A DNA stretch of 64,000 bases, taken from contig JAFKAC010000032.1 of assembly GCA_025766275.1 (NCBI GenBank), forward strand, positions 1 to 64,000. Reading direction: 5' to 3'. The translations under genes were made by a program, and so were the position numbers. This document shows positions 23,860 through 34,400 of the stretch, one piece after another. Under the pieces are notes generated by a model. It saw only the letters and a program-made list of their open reading frames with translations, was not told the DNA's origin and ran no database searches. How positions within the stretch are numbered: position 1 is the first letter of the stretch; each line of letters starts with the position of its first letter. This DNA comes from Lactarius indigo (Eukaryota; Basidiomycota; Agaricomycetes; Russulales; Russulaceae).

Positions 23860-24376
23860 TGTCACGTTTCGGTTCGTATGGATTGGACCCCCTTACTGTA
23901 CTGGTTGCGACTACAGCGGTAAGGTATATTAGTCGTGGACTTTACTACGGTGATATGGCAGAACGATAGGAGATACGGTACGATTGCTGACTGATGACTG
24001 GCGCCACTAATACTAGTAGTCGTAGTATTAGTTTTGAGTTGTTTCTGTGATACGTTGGACGCTACTTTACTGTGACTCATAGCAGCGCTTCTAAGCCTGC
24101 TAGAATTGTATTTATAGTGCCTCATGAAGACCAAGATACGCCATCTTGGTCTTCTTAAATCGCCACTTGCATTCTCTTCTCTTGCCTCCCGCTTTTGTCT
24201 CTAAAGAAGTCGTCCGACTCTGTTCGTGACTAAGACAGTAACTTGCCAGTGTACCTTCGCGTATTCACCGAGGCAAGGACTTGGACCTCCGTGTCTTCAA
24301 GCTGACAGATTGATACCCGCTAAGTTATTACCGCCATTCCGCGCTCTAGTCGAGCTAACGTCGTGGCGACATTACA
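23860..24376 (+). repeat. 5' LTR of element B
   Basis: It runs from TGTCACGTTTCGG to GGCGACATTACA and is related to the D LTRs. The hairpin arms AAGACCAAGAT (24127-24137) and ATCTTGGTCTT (24143-24153) lie downstream of a TATTTATAG promoter-like box. The 14-nt TTAAGACCAAGATC follows at 24377-24390. Confidence 0.92.
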
Positions 24377-24631
24377 TTAAGACCAAGATCTCATCGTGGC
24401 CGTAACAACAAGAGACCAGTGGATGAATTTCCGTCCTTATTCACTCCCAAGGAGAGGAGAACGAAACGTCCCTACGCACTTTTTACAAGCTGCCAGTTGG
24501 AGGGAAAGACAAGAAGAAACTGGGTACTTTGTGGAATTTAATGGACCTACTAGGTTCTGCCCAGTTGAGTTCAACTTCAACCACCTGTGTTGGGTAGAAG
24601 TTACGTGGAACCCCATAGACTCCCAGTGGGA

Positions 24632-25235
24632 TGATGAACAGCACACATGGATAGCTTACTCACAGAGGGACAAAGTGTTCTGTGGTGAGACAAGCTGGGT
24701 GGCTGGAAAGCAGCAACAGGAGATCTAGCAAAGTGAAGCAGAGGTGTCTGGCACACAGAGCAGTGAGGAACTGATGATACAATTGAAGGGATGAGACATA
24801 CCTGGCACACAGAGCAGTGAGGAACTGATGTGGACCAGGAGCGTACAAGCCTACTACTTATACTATACAGGGGAGTGACACTACTACAAGGGAAGTAACA
24901 TAGAGTCACACAATACAAGAGACGTTGTTCTACATGTGGGACAAAGGAGTGTGCTAATGGAGAACAAGGAGCGCAAAACAAAGAAAGTCCAGACTAAGAT
25001 GATATCATAATGACATCACAATAAAGATAACGCTAGAAAGAGAACAAAGGAAGGAGTACAATGAAGAGTCCGGAGTAGTCCATATGATGTCATTGTACAG
25101 TGATGTCATAGAAGTCCTAGATTGTACAGATCAAATCAAATCTAATCTAAAGCGGTCCTAATTAATCTACAGCAGTCCATATCTGTAAGTCCGGTCCGTT
25201 AGAGCCGCTAAGTGCGCAAGGGTCACTTATCAACA
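24632..25235 (-). repeat. Solo LTR, probably Ty1/Copia type, in element B gag
   Basis: It is 604 bp and flanked by tggga at 24627-24631 and 25236-25240. Removing it with one duplicate (609 bp) restores the gag frame. On the minus strand it starts TGTTGATAAG, has a TATAAGTAG box and ends TGTTCATCA, which is more like Copia than Gypsy ends, so the orientation and class are inferred. A 29-bp segment is repeated inside it (24748-24776 and 24802-24830). Confidence 0.88.
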
Positions 25236-26437
25236 TGGGACGCCGTACGACCAGCGGGACCCAGGTATCACTGCGATATTGACGCACGAGAGCTCAATAG
25301 TCGAGCCGACTGGGGCCCTATCGACGGGGAAGTGCGAGAACACTCTACCAGAGAAGTAGTATCAGAAGAAGATGCACAAAGCCAAGAAGAAAGTGAAGGA
25401 CGAGAACCAAACCAAACAGAGACTAGCAGAGGAGCGATACAAGACCTCCTCATTGAACGAGCTGAGTCCACGCACATCACAGAACCCAAGCCAATTCACA
25501 TCCGATCACCAGCTATCATGGCAACACTAACGCAAGCAATGGAGGAAGCCGCGATCGAAGAAGCGCGCGCAATATGATCTGAGGCAAGAGAAATCCTCTT
25601 GCCCATCAACCCTGAAACCGGTGTATAAATGACCATGGACGACGCCGCCATCTTTCGAGCAATAGGATCCGATCGAGGAGATCCCCCATCCGAACGACGA
25701 CCCACTCTAGAACTCCCCCCAGGTGTGGGAGGACCTGGCGGAGATCCACCACCACCACCAGGAAGAGGTATCCCATTTGACCTGCGAAGGACCGAACCTC
25801 CAAGAGGACCGCCTGCCGGACCGCCGGGTGGCGGCAGGGGTGGAGGTGGAGATGGCCACGGAGGAGGAGGAGGAGGAGGAGGACACAACAACGAAAAATT
25901 AACCGGCGAGCCACCTTCTATTTTCGATGGTGACAGACTCAAAGTAGACCAGTTCCTAACACAGTGGCACGTCTACTGGGGCATGAACCTAGACGCCCCC
26001 ATTATGCGAAATGACTATAGGAGATGTCTCCTATTTCTGTCCTACATCAAAGGAGGAGCGGTCAGCGAATGGGTCTTGTCCTTCCTGAACTGGCTCAATC
26101 AACAAATACAACGAGGGATTAGTCCCTACACAAGAGAGTTATGGGAAGCCATAGCCGACGGCTTCAGCCAACGATTCGAAAACACATTGGAGCGAGAACA
26201 AGCACAAGCCATACTGAGAAAGGGCTTCAAAATGATAGGGGAGGACATTGACAAGTACGTCAACGACTTCGAACAGCTGGCACGGAAGGCTCATTATCAC
26301 CTCAACGAACCACAAACCATCGACCTCTTCACATCGGGGCTGCCCAAGGAGCTGTTCAAGAATGCATTCCAGTTCAATGACCCGGTTACGTTCGACGACT
26401 GGAAAAGAGCCATCCTTAAAAGACAGAAGAACTACAT

Positions 26438-27014
26438 TGTTATGATCCGACGCTTCGGACCTAAGTCACAGTATGTCTCCACCCTGCCTTCCCCCTTTGT
26501 ACTATACCTTGTTACCAAAGGAGCTACTGTTACCAGTGGCGCTGTTTCTCTGATCCGAACTTCTGTTTACTCCGTTTAGTCTCTTTGATATTGTGTGGAC
26601 TTGTGTTCATGTTGTTTGGAACCCTGTCCTATATAAACCTGTACCCTAGACCGTAGGAAGCCAGACTTGGCTTCGTTTGCAATCTAGCAACCTTGCCTCC
26701 GTACTTTGGTGTGACCTCGTCTTATCCCTCTCTTCTTGTGCATCCCCTACCTCAGTCCCTGACCAGGACACTTCGAAGTCTTTGCAGTTGAACTATATCA
26801 ACGCGTTACACCTGTTATACTCTGTGCACTAGCAAGATCAAGTGTAGAGAAGTGTTAGACACTTCGGACGAGGAGTCCTACATTACAGAGTAGTGCTGCA
26901 CCTTGTGCCACACCTTATCACTCGTATTTCATAGCAATAAGACAACAGAGGTCTTCGCTTGATACTTGTGTGATTCAGAACCTCTAGAACCCACGCCCCT
27001 GCTAGGGCGTAACA
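26438..27014 (+). repeat. Solo LTR of family F in element B gag
   Basis: It is 577 bp, starts TGTTATGATCC, ends GGGCGTAACA, and has tacat at 26433-26437 and 27015-27019. Removing it rejoins gag at KNYI-HLKARLNEYK. It is the sister of 17672-18248. Confidence 0.95.
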
Positions 27015-27625
27015 TACATACACCTCAAAGCGAGGCTCAACGAATACAAGAATACACCCCCACAGCCAAAGAAACAAAGCGGCAACGCAGGATGGGCGCT
27101 CCCACAAAACCTACCACAGACAAACCCCTGGGCCATGGATACGTCGGCGGACCATGCCAAGGTACGGCTCGCGGGCTCAGAGGATATCGATTTTAACAAC
27201 TTGCCTCATCGCGACTGGCCCGCACCCCCTTTCCCACCAAGAGGAGGACCCGGAGCGCGAGGATGAGGAAGAGGAGGGTCCCGACGGGACTTAAGGAACG
27301 TCCTCTGTTATAACTGTCGCGCCCTGGGGCATCTCTCATGAAATTGCCCATACCCAAGGAACCAGAGGCAGTGGCCTAATGCCCCCTCGAGCAGCAGGAT
27401 GACCGAGACTGCCTGGTCGCCTCAGCAACTGGGATCTCCTGGTCCGGTGTCCCAATACAAACCATCGCTACCGGGGTATGCTACACCAGCGCCCAGTGCG
27501 ACACCCGCACCGCGAATCAGCGCAGCAAAAATGGCAGGAGAACAAGCAAAGGAATGGCTAACGCAAGTAGCCAACAGCATGGATGAGGTAAAGGACCTCA
27601 TCCTCCAAGATTTGTGGGGAAAAGA

Positions 27626-29005
27626 GGGTTTTCAGGGCGCCTGAACCCATCAGTCTGGGTGAGGGCTTTACAATGTAATTCTGTAATTGTGACAATGCGC
27701 TATCGATCTCTACGAATCCCAGTGACTGTCCACACGAATTACCAAACGACTGAAACAAACGTGCTGGTAGACTCCGGAGCTACCGACAACTTCATTAAGC
27801 CAGGAATGGCCGCCCGGGCAGGAGTCCCAATATGGCCACTAGAAACGCCTTGCAAAATATGGAACATAGACAACACGGAAAACAAAGCTGGGTTAATCAC
27901 TCATTACGTTAACCTAGAAGTGAAAACACGGGGACAGGTTAAGCAAATGACCTTCCTGGTCACCGACCTCGGCAGCGAAAACATGGTACTGGGCTACCCA
28001 TGGCTGAGCGCCTTCGAACCCACTATCAGTTGGGCAACAGCAACCATGCATCCCGATATGCAACCGGTGGTACTGGCAACCACCGAAGAACTACTCACGA
28101 CGCCCACTATTCGGGCTCTAACCACGACCGAAAAAGACACGATAGTCCAGGAGCTGGAGGAGGAACGTACCTTCGCTCGGGCCACCACCTCGACGGAGTT
28201 GGCCATATCGGCAAAACAACAACAGACAGCAGCTGTGCTTCCGCCAGTCTATGCAGAATTCAGCAAGCTGTTTAATGAGCAGGCTTCACACCGCTTCCCT
28301 CCATCACGACCCTGGGACCACGCGATTGACTTCAAACCATCGGCGCCAGCATTGATCGACTGCAAGGTATATCCCCTGACACAAAAAGAAGAGGGGGAGT
28401 TGAAAGAGTTCCTTGATGAAAAGTTGAAACAAGGGTATCTGCACCCTTCCATTTCCCCGTACGCATCCTCCTTCTTCTTCATTAAAAAGAAGGACGGAAA
28501 ACTGCGCCCAGTACAGGACTATTGGGTCATCAACTCGCACATGATTCGTAATCAATACCTGCTGCCGCTCATCCAAGACCTCATTCTCGACCTCAGTAAC
28601 GCCCACATTTACACGAAACTTGACATTCGTTGGGGCTATAACAACATCCGAATTCGCGACGGTGACCAGGAGAAAGCGGCATTCAAGACCAAATTTGGCC
28701 TCTTTGAGCCCACGGTCATGTTCTTTGGCCTTACCAACTCCCCTGCCACCTTCCAGGCGATGATGAACCACATTTACCGCGATACGATCGCGAAGCATGA
28801 GCGCCTTGGAACTATGATACATGTTTACATGGACGATATTGGTATCGCCACTCATCTTGCCTACGATTTGGCAGCCCATATAGCAGCCGTACGCGACGTC
28901 CTACATGTCGCGGAAGAACACGACCTCTACTTCAAGCTCGAGAAATGCCTGTTCCACCAGCCGCGGATGGATTACCTGGGGGTAATCCTTGAAAGGGGGG
29001 TGACA
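27626..29005 (+). pseudogene. Element B pol, truncated by element C
   Basis: Pol lies in the -1 frame relative to gag and is entered at GGGTTTT (27626-27632). It contains the protease motif VDSGATDNFI, a linker, and RT with SSFFFIKKKDGKLRPVQDY and VYMDDIGIAT (about 28825-28855), ending at YLGVILERGVT where element C begins. After element C only TRMDPVKVQ follows before the fused 3' LTR remnant. RNase H, integrase and chromodomain are gone. No stop occurs in the surviving part. Confidence 0.9.
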
Positions 29006-29471
29006 TGTTACGGTTTTTGCATTGGGTCCTTACTGTACCGGTTGTGGCTACGGCTGTAAGGTATATTAGTCACGGACTCGGGGTTTACGGTAGGAGTTAG
29101 GCGTTGAAGGATGACTCGATCCTAGTACAGGTGGTAGTAGTATTAGGATTGCGGTACTTACGCGATACGTTGGACGCTACATTATGGTGACTCATAGCAG
29201 CGCTTGAAAGCCTGCTCTTCTTGTATATAAGGTAGCTACGGAAGACCAAGATACGCCATCTTGGTCTTCTTCAATCGTCACTTCCAGTCTCTTTCATTTT
29301 CATCTCTAAAGACGTATCTTCCATCAAAGGGAAGAGCCCCATCCAAATCCTAGTGTCTGCGTACATCTAGAGCCCGCCTTTGAAAGCCATACGCCTTCGC
29401 GCGTGACTAGCTAAGTCATAGGAGTCGCCTTAATCGAGCTCAAGTCGAGCTAACGTCGTGACGGCGTTACA
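29006..29471 (+). repeat. 5' LTR of element C
   Basis: It runs TGTTACGG to GGCGTTACA. GTATATAAGG near 29223 is the likely TATA box, placing transcription start near the hairpin at 29241-29269. Only three bases differ from the 3' copy. Confidence 0.96.
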
Positions 29472-29485
29472 TTAAGACCAAGATC
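29241..29485 (+). promoter_or_regulatory. R-region hairpin and complementary primer-binding site
   Basis: GAAGACCAAGAT (29241-29252) and ATCTTGGTCTTC (29258-29269) form a 12-bp stem. The site just inside the LTR, TTAAGACCAAGATC (29472-29485), contains AAGACCAAGAT, the exact complement of ATCTTGGTCTT. If the RNA begins at about 29258, its 5' end can prime minus-strand synthesis on this site, as in Tf1 of fission yeast. B (24127/24143 with 24377), D (45615/45632 with 45888) and E2 (51114/51132 with 51374) keep the same arrangement. No tRNA-type TGG primer site is seen. Confidence 0.8.
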
Positions 29486-29491
29486 TTCATT

Positions 29492-31483
29492 GTGGCGACT
29501 GTCAACACCAGAGAACAGTGGACGAATTTCCGTCCTTATCATCTAGACCAAAGAGGAGACCGTAACGTACCAACCCGATTCCTAGGAGCAGCCAGGTGGA
29601 GAGACCGGGGAGACGAAACCGGATATTTTGTCGAATTCAACGGACCTACGAGGTTCAGACCTGTTGAGTTCAATTTTGATCACCTGTGCTGGGTGGAAAT
29701 TACGTGGAATCCCATAGACCACCACTGGGACGTCATCAGACCAGCAGGAAGACAATACCAGTGCGACATCGACGCACGCGAACTCAATTCACGGGCCGAT
29801 TGGGGCCCTATCGACGGCCAGCTACGAGAACACTCCACTGGAGAAGCAGTCAGCGAGGAAACTGAAGAGGACGAACAAAGCGAAGAAAACCGACCCGCGA
29901 GTGTCGGACCTATTGAACAATATACCATCCAACAAGCTGAGTCCCTGCACATCTCAGAACAACCAGAGGTCATTCACGTGCGATCACCGGCAGCAGAAAT
30001 GGCAACCACCACCATGACAGCCGAAGAAATTATGACCGTTAGGGAGCAAGTGGCGCGCGAAGCGGCCGAAGCAATTAGACAAGAATCACAGCGGCATCTT
30101 ATGCCTATCAACCCTGAAACTGGACACCGCATGACTGCAGACGACGCAGCAATCTTTTGAGCCATTGGACCCGACCAAGGAGACCCCCCGTCAGGGGATG
30201 GAGGAAGACGAGGAATGCCATTAGACCCCCCACCGGGATGGGGAGGACCACCTGGAGACGACTTTCCCCGACGCCCAGGGAGAGGAGGAAATCCACCCGA
30301 CCTCCCAAACAATCCACCGGAAGGAGGACCCCCGGGAGGAGGAGGGGGCGGCGGTGGAGGGGGTGCCGGAGGAGGGGGACAAGGACATGAAAAACTAACC
30401 GGTGAACCCCCCACCATCTTTGACGGCGAGCGCACTAAAGTAGATTCGTTCCTCACGCAATGGCATGTCTACTGGGGAATGAACCTCGACACCCCTGTTA
30501 TGCGCAACGACTACCGACGAAGCCTCCTGTTTCTGTCCTATATAAAAGGGGTATCAGTCAGCGAATGGGTACTTTCGTACCTCAAATGGCTCAACCGGCA
30601 GATACAACGAGGGATAGACCAGCACACGCGCGATCTGTGGAACGTGGTGGCAGAGGGATTTAACCAAAGGTTCGTCAACACCCTTGAACGCAAACAAGCT
30701 CAAGCGCTTCTTAGAAAAGGACTCAAGATGGTTGACGGGGACATCGACAAGTACGTCAACAAGTTCGAAGAAGCCGCCAGGAAGGCCGGATACCGTCTCA
30801 ATGACCCTCAAACAATTGACCTCTTCACCAAAGGACTACCCAAGAAACTCTACGAAAAAACCTACGATCTAGACGAACCGGAGACGTTCGACGAATGGAA
30901 GCGAGCAACGCTCCACAGGCAACGCAATTACATCCACATCCGCGCACGGGTGGACGAGTATAAAGACAACAAGCCCAAAAAGACAGGAAACGCCGGATGG
31001 ACCGTTCCCCAGAATCTCGCCAATCCATGGGCAATGGACACTTCCGCTGACCGAACCAAGGCACGACTGGCAGGGTCGGAAGAGATCGACTATAGCAAAC
31101 CACCGTATACTAACTCACCCCCCTTCCCGCCGAGAGGAGGGCCAGGAGTCCAAGGCCGAGGGAGGGGAGGATCGCGACGAGACCTAAGGACAGTGTTATG
31201 TTATAACTGCCACGCACCAGGACATCTCTCACGAAACTGCCCCCATCCTAGGCAGCCGCGACAGTGGCAACCACAGAATCCCGGACCCTCCAGTGTCCGG
31301 ATGACGGAAACCGATTACTACGCGCAAGAGTCGCCGCCAGCCCAGATACAGGCTGCCTCAATCAGCAAGACAGCCAAAGAACATGCCAAAGAATGGCTCA
31401 CCGGGGTTGCAAACGCACCCGACGAAGTAAAAGACCTGATATTGCAGGATCTGTGGGGAAAAGAGGGTTTTCAGAGCGCCTGA
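29492..31483 (+). CDS. gag: Element C gag polyprotein (one in-frame TGA)
   Basis: The reading frame opens at GTG 29492, right after the primer site, as no in-frame ATG precedes the conserved TREQWTNFRPYHL block. An N-terminal domain (about 29492-29820) is followed by an acidic linker, a Pro/Gly-rich tract (about 30180-30385), a capsid-like helical region (FLTQWHVYWGMNLD; KYVNKFEEAARKAGYRL) and a CCHC knuckle, CYNCHAPGHLSRNC, at 31199-31240. It ends at TGA 31481. A single TGA at 30158 falls where the E1/D/B pattern IFRAIG predicts arginine, so this genomic copy probably makes only a truncated Gag unless the stop is read through. Gag would assemble particles; pol follows by -1 frameshift. Confidence 0.88.
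31465..31471 (+). promoter_or_regulatory. Slippery heptamer for -1 frameshift, element C
   Basis: G GGT TTT lies in the X_XXY_YYZ register of the gag frame, 10 bases upstream of the gag stop. The same heptamer in the same register occurs at 27626 (B), 47943 (D) and 53361 (E2), and pol is always in the -1 frame. A small inverted repeat (TTCAGR-NCG-CCTGAA) starts inside the heptamer and overlaps the gag stop. Confidence 0.8.
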
Positions 31484-34400
31484 ACCCATCGGCCTGGGTG
31501 AGGGCTTTAAATTGTAATTCTGTAATCATGACGCGCTTTCGTTCTCTTCAAATTCCAGTCTCGATTCGTACGAATTACCGAATGGCCGACATAAAAGCAT
31601 TGGTGGACTCAGGGGCCACCGATAACTTCATACACCCGAATTTCATCAAGAAAATGGGTATAGGGATTCAGCAACTGATCCGACCGCGAAAGGTCTGGAA
31701 TATAGACAGTACGGAAAATAAAGCTGGGTCCATCACTCACTTCACCGATCTGGACGTATACGCCAACGGGTATCACAGGACCATGAGATTCCTTATCACA
31801 AACCTTGGAAACGAAGAGGTTGTCCTAGGTTATCCCTGGCTGGCGACCTACGAACCAACCATTAATTGGAGAGACGCGGTCATACATGAAAAGGTCATGC
31901 CAGTCGTGATCAGCACACAGGACAGTCTAGACCGTCACACCGTCATCGCAACCGCTCTAACTGACGATGAAAAAGAAGCAATAACTCTCGAACTAGACGA
32001 GGAGGACACATACTTGCGAGCAACCACGTCCACAGAACTGGCCATCCAGGCCAAAGGGGAGGAAAGACCCGTAGAACTGCCGGCAGTCTACCATGCCTTC
32101 CAACAACTCTTCAGCGAAGAAGCATCACAACGATTTCCCCCCACCAGGCTGTGGGACCACGCAATAGACTTCAAGCCGGGTACCCCTTCAGCAATAGATT
32201 GCAAAATATACCCATTAACGCAAGAAGAAGAAGGAAAACTCAAGGAATTTTTGGACGAGAAACTGCAGCAAGGATATCTGCGACCCTCCATATCCCCGTA
32301 CGCATCTTCATTCTTCTTTGTCAAAAAGAAGGACGGAAAACTACGCCCCGTACAGGACTATCGCACCATCAATTCGTATACTATACGAAATCAGTACCCA
32401 CTCCCCCTAATTCAAGACCTCATTTACGACCTCAGTAACGCCCACATCTATACGAAGCTCGACATCCGCTGGGGATACAATAATATCCGAATACGAGACG
32501 GTGATCAGGAAAAGGCAGCCTTCAAGACCAAGTTTGGCCTTTTTGAGCCAACAGTGATGTTCTTCAGTCTCACTAACTCGCCGGCCACCTTCCAAACAAT
32601 GATGAACCACATCTATCGCGATACCATCGCGAAGCACGAACTCCGTGGTACCGTCATCCGTGTCTACATGGATGACATTGGCATCGCCACACGGGAGGGC
32701 GCTACATCCACTGACCACATAGCTGCGGTGACGGACGTCCTTCGCGTCGCTCAGGAACACGACCTCTATTTCAAGCTCGAAAAATGCCTTTTCCACCAAC
32801 CTCGGATGGATTACCTGGGGGTAATCCTTGAAAAGGGGGTAACGCGTATGGACCCGGTAAAAGTTCGTGGCATCAGAGACTGGCCGACACCAACCAAGGT
32901 CAGGGACGTACGATCCTTTTTGGGTTTCTGTAACTTTTACCGCCTTTTCATCCAAGGTTTCGCAACCCACGCACGGCCACTCAACCGGTTAACGAGGAAA
33001 GATGCCGAATGGAACTGGGGAGACGATGAAGAACGGGCCTTCGAAACCCTCAAACGACTCGTGACAGAAGAACCAGTATTAGCACACCCCAACTTACAAG
33101 ATCAGTTCGAACTAGAGGTCGACGCGTCAGGATTCGCGGTAGGCGCAGTACTCCTACAAAAGAAAAATGACGGTCGCAAGCATCCTATAGGATATTATTC
33201 GGCAACGCTGAATGAAGCGGAGCGAAATTACGACATTTACGACCTAGAACTTCTCGCCATTGTCAAAGCCCTTCGCCACTGGAGACCTCTACTCGCAGGG
33301 TCTCCACACAAGATCAAAATATTCTCAGATCACCTAAATCTCCAATACTGGAAAACCCCGCAAAAGATCAGTCGAAGGGTCGCTCGAGAAGTACTAGAAT
33401 TAATGGAGTACGACTTCGAAATCCATCACATCAAAGGGAAGAATAATGGCAGAGCGGATGCGCTATCGCGACGACCAGACTACGACCAAGGAGAGGGAGA
33501 CAACCAAGGTGTGGTCGTCTTGCCTCCGGAGGTATTCATACGAGCCACTAACGCTGCGCGTACGTTGGAAATACATCCGATGATGCAACCGCCGAAGCGA
33601 CGGCAAGACCCTGCCATAATCAAAACCTGGGTCGACACCCATCGTCTCAAAAAGATAGAGGGAGAGTGGTACAAGGACGGACGACTGGTAGTTACAGGAC
33701 CCATGACAGCGTACCGGGCCATTATACAAGACCACCACGACCCACCGGTACACGGACATCCTGGAATAAGCAGGACACAACGAATCGTAGAGCGACACCA
33801 CTGGTGGCCGAGTATCCGCCGGGATGTCTATGAGTACGTTACAGGGTGTGCTGACTGTCAGCGAATCAAAGTCAATACCAGACCAACCCGTGCACCACTA
33901 CACCCAATCACCGCTGCCAAGGACGCCCCTCCCTTCCATACCATCGCCCTCGACTTCATCACCAAACTGCCGATCTCACAGTCGTACGACAGCATCTTAA
34001 CCGTTACTGATCATGATTGCAGCAAAGCATCCATATTTATCCCCTGCAACGAGGAGATCACAGCAGAGGGGACCGCCATTCTGTATGTCAACCACGTGTT
34101 CAAACGATTCGGATTACCGCGTAAAATTATTAGTGACCGAGACCCCCGGTTTACCTCCAAATTCACACGAGAAGTATGCCGCATATTGGGCATCCAACAG
34201 AACATTTCCACGGCTTATCACCCATGCACGGACGGGCAGTCGGAACGGACCAATCAATGGCTTGAACAGTATCTACGATTCTGGGCCAACGAGCGTCAAG
34301 ATAATTGGGCGGCGTATCTCCCGATAGCAGAATTCGCTCACAACAATTGGCCCTATGAACACACGAAACAATCGCCATTCATGCTTCTGATGGGGTACAA

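Larger units (their letters stand above)
24396..27644 (+). pseudogene. Element B gag, interrupted by two solo LTRs
   Basis: The frame opens with GTG (no ATG) about 20 nt inside the LTR, reading AVTTRDQWMNFRPYSLPRR. With both insertions removed the same frame runs to TGA at 27642. Parts in order: a conserved N-terminal domain (about 160 residues), an acidic linker, a Pro/Gly-rich segment near 25700-25890, a capsid-like helical domain (FLTQWHVYWGMNLD, KYVNDFEQLARKAHYHL), a basic linker and a decayed zinc knuckle CYNCRALGHLS followed by TGA. Further stops lie at 25575 (TGA), 25626 (TAA) and 27264 (TGA). D and C have CGA at most of the TGA sites. The copy is dead. Confidence 0.9.

Noticed and set aside
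25496..25942. Pro/Gly-rich minus-strand frames opposite gag (also 29974-30456 and 52083-52373)
   Set aside because: Reverse complement of the GC-rich Pro/Gly tract of gag, low complexity in every frame.
31264..31464. N-terminal extension of element C pol upstream of the shift site
   Set aside because: Open by chance opposite the end of gag; the other copies do not conserve this product and the shift site accounts for pol expression.
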